From the NCBI GenBank assembly GCA_034509755.1, contig JAVYJV010000035.1:1-64000 (forward strand): 64,000 nucleotides of DNA, read 5' to 3'. Every line of letters starts with the position of its first letter. Position 1 is the first letter of the stretch. Source of the stretch: Anisodus tanguticus. Taxonomy: Eukaryota; Streptophyta; Magnoliopsida; Solanales; Solanaceae. The position numbers and the translations under genes are program-made. Under the pieces are notes generated by a model, which was not told where the DNA came from, searched no databases, and saw only the letters and a list, made by a program, of their open reading frames with translations. Shown here one piece after another: positions 54,777-64,000 of the stretch.

Positions 54777-56107
54777 CAACTAATTTCGACTTCAAAGATT
54801 CTACTAATTGTAATCTAATTAAAAATTCTTCAAATTGTCAAAACTCAAACCAACTTAAAATTGATATTTTTGATAGAAATTATAATTTAAAAGCAAACTC
54901 ATCAGTGATCTCAAATGATACATTCACTCATTTTAAAAAACAAAAAATTCAAAACTTATATAATGAAAATAAAACAAACAATAAATATATAACAAACTAT
55001 ACATTTTCTGAATCTTCATCATCACCAGACTTAAATCGTTTTAGTCCAGAGCTAAAAGATAAGCAAAATCCAGTAAACTTAATAAAAACAAATTCATCTA
55101 ATTTATCTATTAATATTCAAGATACATGCTCATCTTCTTCAAACTCATATTCTTCAAACGAAAATAAAGAAGATACTCAACAAGATATTTTAAAAGTTAA
55201 TAATGGTAACAATAATAGTGTTTATTTAAGTAATCAATTATCATTAACACCATCTACAAACAATGATAAAAAAATAAATTTTGATAAAATAGAATTAAGA
55301 TTCATTAAACAACCAGCTAAATATCATAGAGCTAGATATATGACTGAAGGATCCAGAGGACCAATAAGAGACAAATCTGGTAAATCATTTCCCACTATAA
55401 AATTAATAGGATATAATAAAAAACCTGTTAAAGCATTTTGCTACTTAACAGACGATAAACAAATTGATCAGCCTCATTTATTTTATCAAGCTTCAAAATT
55501 AACATCAAGATGCTTAACAAACTGCATAGAAATGAAACTAGGTAATACTATCGCTTTGCAGTTTGAATTAAATCCTAGAAATGACATGGAACTTATAATT
55601 GATTGTTTAGGTATTGTGAAGCAAAGACTTTTTGAAATACAGCAACAACAGCATAATCAAGAGAAAAGTCATTTTAAAACACCCTATTGTAGATTAGTTT
55701 TTGAATGTTACATAGAAGAATATAATCATATTTTAAAAACTTATTCAGACACAATACACTGCAAACAAATGATGAGAGCTCCTGAGATACACCGTATGTC
55801 AACTAAAGAATGCCATTTTTTAGGTGATAAAGAATTGTTTATAATAGGTAAAAATTTTACAAAAGATGTTAAATTACTTTTTTGTTATGAAAATCATTGG
55901 CAAGAACAAGTAACACCAATAAAAGAATTACTTCATCAAGCACATTTAGTGTGTAAAGTTCCAAAAATAGATATAAATATTATAAACAAATTTGCTGAAG
56001 CTTATACGGACAAAGACGGTCGTACAAGCAGGCGTTTAAATGTAGAAGTTTACGCAATTTGTGATAATAAACAGTCAAGTAAAGAATTATTTTTTTACTA
56101 TTTATAA
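54773..56107 (+). CDS. NFAT5-like Rel-homology transcription factor, intronless
   Basis: This is a DNA-binding factor of the NFAT branch of the Rel family, closest by eye to NFAT5/TonEBP, which drives osmotic-stress genes in vertebrates. It is one exon of 444 residues. Residues 1-170 are a Ser/Asn-rich disordered region. The RHD N-terminal part spans about 175-325, with the DNA-recognition loop HRARYMTEGSRG at 185-196, followed by FPTIKL and PHLFYQ. The IPT/dimerisation domain (about 335-444) contains KELFIIGKNFTKDVKLLF and HLVCKVP. The protein stops right at the end of the IPT domain, so the long transactivation tail of NFAT5 is missing. I see no calcineurin-docking PxIxIT motif in the N-terminal region. 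An 8-codon upstream frame overlaps its start. Other members of the family are multi-exon genes, which makes the lack of introns notable. It converges on LKB1. Confidence 0.88.
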   Translation: MTTNFDFKDSTNCNLIKNSSNCQNSNQLKIDIFDRNYNLKANSSVISNDTFTHFKKQKIQNLYNENKTNNKYITNYTFSESSSSPDLNRFSPELKDKQNPVNLIKTNSSNLSINIQDTCSSSSNSYSSNENKEDTQQDILKVNNGNNNSVYLSNQLSLTPSTNNDKKINFDKIELRFIKQPAKYHRARYMTEGSRGPIRDKSGKSFPTIKLIGYNKKPVKAFCYLTDDKQIDQPHLFYQASKLTSRCLTNCIEMKLGNTIALQFELNPRNDMELIIDCLGIVKQRLFEIQQQQHNQEKSHFKTPYCRLVFECYIEEYNHILKTYSDTIHCKQMMRAPEIHRMSTKECHFLGDKELFIIGKNFTKDVKLLFCYENHWQEQVTPIKELLHQAHLVCKVPKIDINIINKFAEAYTDKDGRTSRRLNVEVYAICDNKQSSKELFFYYL

Positions 56108-56567
56108 ATTTGAATAAAACTTGACAATAAACATTTAAATTAATTTTTTAAATAATTTGATTAAAAGTTATTTAGGAAAAACATTAAAAAGCTTAAGAAT
56201 TTAATTGGAAAAATTTTGACAAACTTTACAAACAACTTTTTATAAAATCAATTGGAAATTAATTACTCAAAAATTTGACTTGAGAAATTTTTTCATCAAT
56301 TATTGTTCAAAACAATTAGAATTATTTTTATTTTATATTTTTAATATTTTTTGTATTAAATTAATTATTATTTATTTTGAAAAGTAGACTCAGTTTTAAT
56401 TAACTTTTTTAAATGAAAACTTTATTTAGTAAAATTAGTGAAAATTGTGTCAAAACTTAATTTAAAGTAAAGTTTAATGTTTTAAATTTTTGTCCAAGTA
56501 AAAAATACACTAAATCATTTCGTGTTTGAATTTGTAAATAAATAATTTTTTATTTTTAATTTTATTA
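56108..56567. other. Convergent 3' region, NFAT5-like / LKB1
   Basis: A/T-rich 460 bp between two 3' ends, with AATAAA soon after the NFAT5-like stop. No other feature is seen. Confidence 0.5.
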
Positions 56568-57942
56568 TTAAGATTGATTGCATTTGTCACGTACAGCACT
56601 TCCACTTAAACTTCTAGAACAAGATCCAGTTATTCTACGAGAAATTACTTTTAATTTATTTTCTTCGGGAGTACTTTCAGTTGTTTTATCTCTATTTATG
56701 AATGCATCAGTCCAATGACTTCTATCTTTTTTTTCTTCTTCAATTAATTCTTCAATCGTTCTGCTATGTCCTTCTGCATTTCGCTTATGAAAGTTTTCTA
56801 AATACCCATATAAAGTTGTACGTTTTCTAAGTTCTCTATTCATCTCAACTTTTTTACCTATTCTTCTATGCCTTTTTCTTACCCATTCATGTTTTTTTGC
56901 TCTTTGTACATTATATCTTGTTTCTGGATTTCTATCTAATAATCTTACCATTAATGACTGTAGTAATTCATCCATACTACCAGGTAGCATTAAAGGAAAA
57001 CGAGCAATATTTTCAAACAAAATATAAATATTTTCTCCTTCATATGGATATGAACCAGTTATAAAATTATATAATGTTACACCTGCTGCCCAAATGTCTA
57101 ATTTAAAACCATGAAATAAATTTATTCCTCTAGCAATTTCAGGAGGTTGAAAAGATGGCGTGCCTTGACTGAATTTACAAAGATCATGTTTTGAAAAAGG
57201 TGTAAGAAGCTAAAATAAAAAGTAAGTTAATTTTTAAAATAAATAAAATGAATAAAAATTTACTTCTGAAACTCCAAAATCACTTATTTTAACAACTCCA
57301 TCTGCATCAAGTAACAAATTTCCAGGTTTTATGTCTTTATGTATTACACCTAGACCATGTAAATATTCTAGTCCTTCTAAAAGTTGACAAAAGTAGCTGA
57401 AAAATAATTCTGTTAAAAATTTTCTTTTTCAAATTCATCAATTAACTTACTCATGTGCTTGCCAAATAGGAAAACATTTTGTGGGACAATGATCCAGTAA
57501 ATCTTGAATAACAATAAAACAATATTCCATAATGATACATAATTTGTCTCTATCATTTACATAAGCTGACTCTATTATTTTTATTACATTTTTATGATTG
57601 AGTCTTTTAAGCAGTTTAATTTCACTATAACAGAAAAATGATTTATTTTTGAATAAATAAATTTCTCAAATTAGCATACCCGTAGACATTATTTTCACCA
57701 TTTGGAATTTTTTTCAGTCTTTTTTTTTTCATTATTTTCATTGCACGTCTTTGTAAAGTATAAACATCTAATACTTCTCTAACTTTAGAGTAAGATCCTT
57801 CACCAATCACATCACCTAAAACGTAATTTCCAATACATTTTATTTTATTATAACGACAAGGATAAACTATTTCTAAAGATTCTAATTGACTGGAATCAAT
57901 GAAAACATCATCATCCATATCGAAATCATCAAAATACTCCAT
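56568..57942 (-). CDS. STK11: Serine/threonine kinase LKB1 (STK11)
   Basis: LKB1 is the master kinase that, with STRAD and MO25, activates AMPK and related kinases. Four exons join in frame: 57942-57680, 57624-57451, 57396-57264 and 57209-56568, giving 403 residues (human 433). The glycine loop GEGSYSKV lies at 47-54 and the catalytic lysine AMKI at about 69. RIPNGE-like [18 protein letters not shown] and the catalytic loop [12 protein letters not shown] follow. The Mg-binding motif is DFGVSE, where vertebrate LKB1 has [15 protein letters not shown] and [11 protein letters not shown] complete the C-lobe, and a C-terminal regulatory region has [10 protein letters not shown]. The last four residues, CNQS, fit a CaaX prenylation signal, matching the farnesylated CKQQ end of human LKB1. 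Position 57942 is the first in-frame ATG. Confidence 0.95.
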
Positions 57943-59072
57943 TTTTATTTTAATCAAAAAATTTAATAAATTAAATTATAAGAAAATATATTTTAAACAA
58001 AAAAAGATTTCAGCTCATTAACACTGAATTATAATTAAACAAACTTAAACATTTTAAAAAAAAAATATACAACTATGCTTAAGACTGTTTAAAAAATCTT
58101 GAGACTGAAAAAAATCAGTTGGAAATAAAAAAAATTGATTTTAATTTTGAAAACACTACTTAAAATTTGAATCTTGTTTTTATTAAGTATTGTTTAGTTA
58201 AACAACCCAAATACATTTTATGATTTAAGTTTATCATAATACAAAACGTTTTTCTATTTAAATTTTTTTTATTTTGTGAAAATAGATATGCTTTTAAATT
58301 TAAAATGATTAATTTGAAAGAAATCATTCATTTTCATGAAAACAAAAAATTTTATTTTAGCACCCTCTACTTAATTTCTTTTACACATCCAAATATTTTA
58401 TAACTTTTAAATAAAAAATTTAACCAACTAAATTGACTGATTTTAATTTCATTAAATTTATTTTTAATCAACAATTTAGAAAAAAAAAATTTTGATTATC
58501 AAGTTTTTGGAAATTTTCAGAAATTAAATCAAAATTTTTTTATGAAGTTAAAGAAACTAACTAAACTTCATAGATAATTTAAGTTTCACGATCCATTAGT
58601 AATTTATTCGTGAAACAGATCTTAGAAAACTATTACTTAAAACTTTGAAAAAGTTAAAAAAAACTTTTTAAGTTTTATGGAGAGATTGAGAACTGTTGAA
58701 ACAAAAACATAAAATTTTATTTCTACACATGTGAATTCGATTTTTTAAGTATAAATTTAAAGACTAAAGTTTTTTAGCTTAGTTTTTACTTAGCAATTAG
58801 TTTAAATCTTTTTAAAGTCTTTGTTTATTAATATGTGAAAAGAAAAAAAACAATTAAGTTTTTCTGCAAACAATTGAATTATGTTTAAATTCTAAATGAA
58901 CTTTTTTGTTAAAACAGCTTTAATTTTTTTAAACTCAATAAATACATCTAAATTCAATTTTTTACAAGAAAAAATTAATAAAATTTAATGTAGATCATCT
59001 TTTAATTTCAATTTTATTGATTTAAGTTTTTTAAGCTGAGCGCTCTTAATAAACTTTTAGCTTACAAAATAA

Positions 59073-59079
59073 CCAATCA
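59073..59079 (+). promoter_or_regulatory. CCAAT box upstream of SRP receptor alpha
   Basis: ACCAATCAG contains the full NF-Y consensus CCAATCA, about 245 bp before the start codon and next to the inverted-repeat element. Confidence 0.45.
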
Positions 59080-59085
59080 GTGAAA

Positions 59086-59133
59086 AGCACGACCCCTATT
59101 TTCAAACAAACTTTCGTGCTGACGTTTGTTTAC
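59086..59133. promoter_or_regulatory. Nested inverted repeats with forkhead-like site
   Basis: AGCACGA (59086-59092) pairs with TCGTGCT (59114-59120), and AAACAAAC (59104-59111) pairs with GTTTGTTT (59124-59131). The second pair ends in TGTTTAC, the forkhead consensus, and a TGACGTTT half-CRE overlaps. This is the densest regulatory-looking sequence in the window. Confidence 0.4.
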
Positions 59134-59321
59134 ATTTTCAAAAATAAAAAACAGAAAATAAAATTAAAAAGGTATTAATTTTGAAAATCAGAATAAATTT
59201 TTGTAAACGTGGCAAATTATCTTTAAATCAACTTTTTAATTAGTTACTTTTTTGTTAATTGATATAATTGATGGAACCAATTTAATTTTCTACCTTTGAA
59301 AGTTTAATTTTTTTTATAAAA

Positions 59322-61240
59322 ATGTTAGATTTTTTTGTTATTTTTAGCAAAAGTGGTATTGTGTTATTTGCTACTGTTAAAGAAGCAATGAAAGATGTTC
59401 TAAACAAATTTATTAGAATATCTATTCTTGAAAATAAAGATGAAAATTTCTCAACTGATACATTAAGTGTTAAATATAGTTTAGATAATGAACTTGATCT
59501 TATTTTTGTTATTGGCTATCAAAAAATTTTAAAATTAGCTTATATTGATAAGTTTTTGAGTGACATACAAATAGGTATTTCAAATATTTATTTTCTTTAA
59601 ACTGAAATCTCATCTTTTTTTTTAATTTAGCATTCAAAAATAAATACAATAACTATGATTTAAATAATTTATTGATGCAAAATGAAGATAAAAATTATAC
59701 GGATGTTGAAGATTTAGATTTAGAAACTGCTGCACTTACGAGTGTAATTGATTTTTACAATGAGTATAAAAAAATTTATACAAGTTGTTACAAAAACTAT
59801 CAAAGCTTTCCACAAGCTAAAATGAGAACTTATCATGAAAGTGAAAAATCTAAGAAAACAGTTTCATCTATGATTATTCAAAGAAATGGTGAAAAAAAAG
59901 TAGAACCAAAACAAGAAATCAAACTTGAAAAACAAATTGAAGAAATTCCTAGTTCACCAATTGCTAAAAGAATACTTGGAAAATCAAATTTAGTTTCTCC
60001 AAAACCCAAGAAAAAAAAAGAAGAGAAAAAAAAAACAAAAATAAAAAGAGAATGGGGCTACAGTGAAAATAATAAAAATAAAGAAGATTTAGATTTTAGT
60101 AAAAAAGAAAATACTAATTTAAATGAAAATTCGGTGTTAAAAAATATTGCTGGTCTTGCTGAGATTAAAAATCCAGAAGATTTGAAACCAAATTTACAAT
60201 TAGATTATGATGATGATGATTCAGAGGAAGAAGAAGAAGAAGATGAAGAAGAAATTGAATTAGTAAATTTAAATCAAAAAAAAAGTTTGTTTGGAAATTT
60301 TGTTAGCAGCTTTTCTTATAATAAACCTCTTGAATTAAAAGATATTGAGAATGTTCTTTCTCAATTAAAAGATCATCTCATTGCTAAAAATGTTGCTGCA
60401 GAAGTTTCAGATAAATTGATTAAAAGCGTAGGCCAGTCTTTAATTGGTAAAAAAGTAAATACTTGGATAGGCTTAAAAAAGTTTGTCAAAAATGCTTTAG
60501 AAGAATCTGTTTTACGTATTTTAAGCCCTAATCGTAATATCAATATTTTAGGTGAAATAAGATCTAAAAAAAAGTTACCTTATGTAATAGTATTTTGTGG
60601 AGTAAATGGAGTTGGAAAATCAACAAATTTAGCTAAAATATCTAACTGGCTTATAACTAATAAAGTAAAAGTTTTAATTGTAGCTTGTGATACTTTTAGA
60701 GCTGGTGCTATTGAACAATTAAAAACTCATGTTACTGCTTTGAAAACTATACATGAAAAAGATGGAAATAAAAAATTAGAACTTTATGAAAAAGGATATG
60801 GTAAAGATAGTGCTTCAATTGCTATGGATGCTATAAATTATGCTCGACAAGCTGGTTATGATTGCTGTCTTGTGGATACAGCTGGTAGAATGCAAGATAA
60901 CGAGCCATTAATGAGACAATTAGCAAAATTAATTAAAATTAATGAGCCAGATTTAACTTTATTTGTAGGTGAAGCATTAGTTGGTAATGAAGCTGTTGAT
61001 CAATTGACAAAATTCAATAACTCACTTATTGATCATGGCTGCAAAGGTGTTACTGAAAATTCTTCAGCTATAAATGGAATAGTTTTAACTAAGTTTGATA
61101 CTATTGATGATCAAGTAGGAGCTGCAGTCTCTATGACTTATATAACTGGTCAACCAATCGTTTTTGTAGGTGTTGGTCAAACATATAAAGATTTAAAACA
61201 ACTTGATGCTAAATCTGTTGTTAAAGCATTGATGCGCTGA
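59322..61240 (+). CDS. SRPRA: Signal recognition particle receptor subunit alpha
   Basis: SRP receptor alpha is the ER-bound GTPase that receives ribosome-SRP complexes; it docks on SRPRB by its N-terminal domain. Exons are 59322-59574 and 59631-61240, giving 620 residues (human 638). The N-terminal SRX longin-like domain starts MLDFFVIFSKSGIV and spans about residues 1-130. A highly charged linker follows, with a Lys-rich stretch at about 208-225 and an acidic Asp/Glu run at about 276-293. The NG domain begins near 315 with LKDHLIAKNVAAEV. GTPase motifs are GVNGVGKST (408-416), ACDTFRAGAIEQL (insertion box side), DTAGRMQ (500-506) and TKFDTIDD (571-578), ending GVGQTYKDL. The frame is clean. 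It diverges from LKB1. Confidence 0.97.
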
Positions 61241-61421
61241 ATTTGTTTTTATATAAAAATATATTTTGTTTTTATTTTTATTGTTTTTTAAATTAACATT
61301 TATTAGGAATTATTTTTTTACATTTAATCTTAGTTGCAATAACACTGTATATTTTACTACATTTTTTAATTTATTTTGTATTAAATATTTTTTGAAAAAT
61401 AAATTAAATATTTAAATAAAT

Positions 61422-61827
61422 TTATTCGTAGATGAGCTCTTTTCGATGACTATAATTAAATAAAAATTAGTTAAGTTAAAATAAGTTTTAAAAAAACTTA
61501 CTCTGTCATTGGTAAATTCATGAAAGAAGTTGTTCTAAGATCGACTGTTGGTTGATAAAATGTATTTAAATTATTAATACTTATAGTTTTTTTACCATTT
61601 ACATTCATTGAAATAACACCTAAATTTTTCATTTTTTTCTTAAAAGAACTTTTTAAGTTCGACGCAATACAAATTAAAAACAAAGTTATTACAATTAATA
61701 CTAAAACAATTATTATTAAACCAAATTCAGAAACAGACATAGAGTAAGGTACCCTAAATGGTGAAACTTCATATTGATTGTCATTTGAATTTGTTAGATT
61801 CAAATTAAAAATATCTGATTGATTCAT
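61422..61827 (-). CDS. Small single-pass membrane protein, function unknown
   Basis: I do not recognise this family. The first exon (61827-61502) encodes a polar N terminus with two possible N-glycosylation sites, one membrane helix at about residues 36-57 (FGLIIIVLVLIVITLFLICI), and a basic cytosolic-type stretch SFKKKMKN. The open frame appears to stop at 61498, but that TAA is part of a GTAAGT donor. Splicing across 52 bp to a TATAG acceptor adds a 28-bp second exon (61449-61422), giving the C terminus MTDHRKELIYE and 117 residues in total. The positive-inside rule predicts an outside N terminus. It lies tail to tail with the SRP receptor gene, 181 bp away, and head to head with the AF10-like gene. 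The spliced ending is inferred from splice signals only. Confidence 0.65.
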
Positions 61828-62807
61828 TTTAATAGATCAATGTTTCAAACTCAATAAAAAATCAAAATTAACGAAATTAAAAAAATTTACTACATTTTAA
61901 TTTATTTAAAACTTTAAAACTAAATTAAAAAGAGAGATTAAAAAAAGAAAACATTAGAAAAAGGCCTTAAAATTTTATTTACCAGCTAGTCAGCTTTAAA
62001 AAAAGAAAAAAAAGGCCTTAAGCAGGTTTTGACGCTACTGAAACTAAAAATTATTTTTCTCAGCTTTACTATTCTATCTATACTTTGATGTGTTGAAAAT
62101 ATGCTGAGAATTTAAGTCATGGTATAAAGAAAGCTTATATTACTGTTCAGGGCTAAATAAAGTATATTAATTTTTTTTTCTAAATAATAGACTATTAAAA
62201 ATGTAAAAAATTTTTTCTACTAATTTCTTTTAAGAAGATGTAACAAACATTTTATCATTCTTTAAATTTTTATAATCAGAAAAATTTTCTTCTTAAAATA
62301 TTTTTTACATATTAAAGTTTAGGAAATTAAATTTTTAAAGTAAATTTCAAAACTTTTAATTCAGTTTACACTAAATTATTCATTTAGTCAAATTTCCTTA
62401 ATTTAAAAACGATTTTAATTCAAAATGCACTTTAATTTATGATAAAACATTTTTTTAATCTTTAACTGATTTCAGTTTTTTAGTTTTTAAAAATTTAATT
62501 CTATAGTCAATTAATAGATTAGCTTAATTTTTTTAATTGATAAAATGTATCAAATCTTTTTAAAACTTTTTTTTCGTCAAAATAAAATTAAGAGCTATTT
62601 TCAAATCATATAAACAGGAACAAAAACAAATTTACACGCATGCTCTTTTTTATGTTTCTCTAAAAAAAAAAACTAATGGCCGACCAAATTTATTTATGAT
62701 TATAGTATTGACACTTTTATTTTGTTTTTAATTTTTAAAGAAATATTTTAATTTGTTTGATTTGTTTTCAAAACAAAATTTTTTTTTTAATTTAAAATGA
62801 ACTAAAC
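61828..62807. other. Divergent intergenic region before the AF10-like gene
   Basis: About 1 kb of A/T-rich DNA serving two divergent genes. Less A/T-biased bits occur at 62020-62050 and 62630-62700 (ACACGCATGC and AATGGCCGACC). I see no gene. Confidence 0.45.
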
Positions 62808-64000
62808 ATGAAGGAAATGTTAGGTGGTTGTTGTGTTTGTAGTGATGAGAGAGGTAATTTTAACTTTTTGAAAAAAAAATTTTTTCATCATTAATTTTAT
62901 TTTTTTTAATTAGGATGGGCAGAAAACCCATTAGTTTATTGTGATGGAAATCAATGTACAGTAGCTGTACATCAAGCTTGTTACGGAATAGTTCAAGTTC
63001 CAACAGGACCATGGTTTTGTCGAAAATGTGAATCTCAAGAAAGACATGCAAAAGTTGTTAGTAATTATAAAGGTTTTTTAAATTTTAAAAAACTAATTTT
63101 TTTTTTTTTTTTTTAAAGCGATGTGAGTTGTGTCCTAGTAAAGATGGTGCATTAAAAAAAACAGATAATGCAGGTTGGGCTCATGTTGTTTGTTCATTGT
63201 ATATACCTGAAATTAGATTTGGTAATGTTAGTACTATGGAACCAATCATAATAAATTTAATTCCTTCAGAAAGGTTTAATAAAAACTGTTATATTTGTGA
63301 AGATCGAGGAAAAGAAAGTAGAGCTAAAATTGGAGCTTGTATGCAATGTAACAAACCTGGTTGTAAGCAATATTTTCATGTAACATGGTAATTTTAAAAA
63401 TTAATGACTTGAAATGAAAATTTTAATTTTTTTTTTTTTGATAGTGCACAAGCTTTAGGTTTATTATGTGAAGAAGCAGGAAATATGAATGATAATGTTA
63501 AATATTGTGGTTATTGTAAATATCATTATCAAAAACTAGTAAGTTTTGAAATGAATTTTGATAAGATGTATACTAAGTCAAAAAATTTTTTTCAGAAAAA
63601 AGATCATAACATTAAAATTATACCTGCATTTAAACCAATAAGTCATTCTGAAGCTCAAAATGATTCTAGTCCAGAGAAAAAATCTCATTTTCAGCAAAAC
63701 TTTGATTCAAGTAAACCTCCTAAAAAAAAACAAAAGTTTTATAGTACAAGCTACGATACTAACTTGAATACTGGAACTAACTTATCTAACCAAGATTCAG
63801 GTAAAATATTTTTAATACAAATTTGAAATCAAGATATTAAAATTAATTTTCTTTAGATAAACACTCAGAAAAAAATTTAAAAGAAAAAACAAAAAAGAAA
63901 AAGCAAAATACTAATAAAGAAACAACTTCTACTGGAAACTCAATTTCTAAAAGTAATTTTTCTAAAGAATTCATTTCTTCAGACTCATCTTCAAGTGAAG
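62808..64000 (+). CDS. AF10/AF17-type PHD finger protein, N-terminal part (partial)
   Basis: AF10/AF17 (MLLT10/MLLT6, ZFP-1 in worms) are nuclear cofactors of the H3K79 methyltransferase DOT1L; their PHD-zinc knuckle-PHD module reads unmodified H3K27. Exons are 62808-62853, 62914-63056, 63119-63387, 63445-63538, 63596-63800 and 63857 to beyond the window. PHD1 begins [20 protein letters not shown] and ends [14 protein letters not shown]. The zinc knuckle [14 protein letters not shown] and extended PHD2 ([38 protein letters not shown]) follow with all zinc ligands in place. After that come Lys/Ser-rich disordered stretches. The intron before exon 3 must use a GTTAGT donor at 63057 to keep VRCELC in frame. 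The octapeptide/leucine-zipper region that binds DOT1L lies past the right edge. JADE/BRPF proteins share the module, but the sequence around it fits AF10. Confidence 0.95.

Larger units (their letters stand above)
57943..59321. other. Divergent intergenic region, LKB1 / SRP receptor alpha
   Basis: This holds both promoters. Most is A/T-rich. The segment 59040-59135 is clearly different and carries a CCAAT box, nested inverted repeats and a forkhead-like site; it probably belongs to the SRP receptor promoter. Confidence 0.5.

Overview
This window is a piece of a nuclear genome from an invertebrate animal. All recognisable genes are metazoan: LIN52 (DREAM complex), XRCC3, LCMT1, a transmembrane (MACIT-type) collagen, CDC27, TMEM68, a LAP-family leucine-rich-repeat protein, cytosolic GlnRS, ORC1, DcpS, an NFAT5-like Rel-homology factor, LKB1/STK11, SRP receptor alpha and an AF10/AF17-type PHD protein. 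A chitin deacetylase with chitin-binding and LDLa domains points to a chitin-making, probably cuticle-bearing lineage. I cannot name the phylum. The DNA is extremely A+T rich, with long A and T runs everywhere. Many introns are only about 40-60 bp, with GTAAGT-like donors and T-rich TTTAG/CAG acceptors. Long AT-rich deserts lie between and inside some genes. There is no sign of a bacterial, organellar or viral genome, and I found no tRNA, rRNA, CRISPR array or recognisable transposon.

Layout. 0-4.6 kb: the start of a chitin deacetylase on the minus strand (cut by the left edge), then a tight plus-strand trio LIN52, XRCC3, LCMT1 with gaps of only 82 and 162 bp. 5.0-21.6 kb: one minus-strand transmembrane collagen gene of 18 exons, including two introns of about 5.7 and 5.9 kb. 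23.9-27.2 kb: CDC27 (minus). 28.2-29.4 kb: TMEM68 (plus). 30.5-34.2 kb: a PDZ-less LAP protein (minus). 34.2-44.3 kb: a 10-kb stretch without recognisable genes but with a promoter-like patch near 35.4-35.8 kb. 44.3-49.0 kb: GlnRS (minus) and ORC1 (plus) divergent, then DcpS (minus) convergent on ORC1 with 13 bp between stop codons. 49-54.8 kb: a second desert. 54.8-56.1 kb: an intronless NFAT5-like gene. 56.6-57.9 kb: LKB1 (minus). 59.3-61.2 kb: SRP receptor alpha (plus). 61.4-61.8 kb: a small single-pass membrane protein (minus). 62.8 kb to the right edge: AF10-like (plus), cut by the window end.

Most genes are unrelated housekeeping or regulatory loci. A loose cell-cycle theme (LIN52, ORC1, CDC27, XRCC3) is supported by E2F-like GCGCCAA/GGCGCG cores in several intergenic regions. 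Two proteins are shorter than their usual relatives at the N terminus: ORC1 has no BAH region and GlnRS has no YqeY-like appended domain.

Quality warning. In the first 4 kb, three genes (chitin deacetylase, XRCC3, LCMT1) carry single-base frame breaks, mostly in A or T runs. All complete genes elsewhere splice cleanly in frame. This looks more like local homopolymer-length error in the sequence than decay of three conserved genes.
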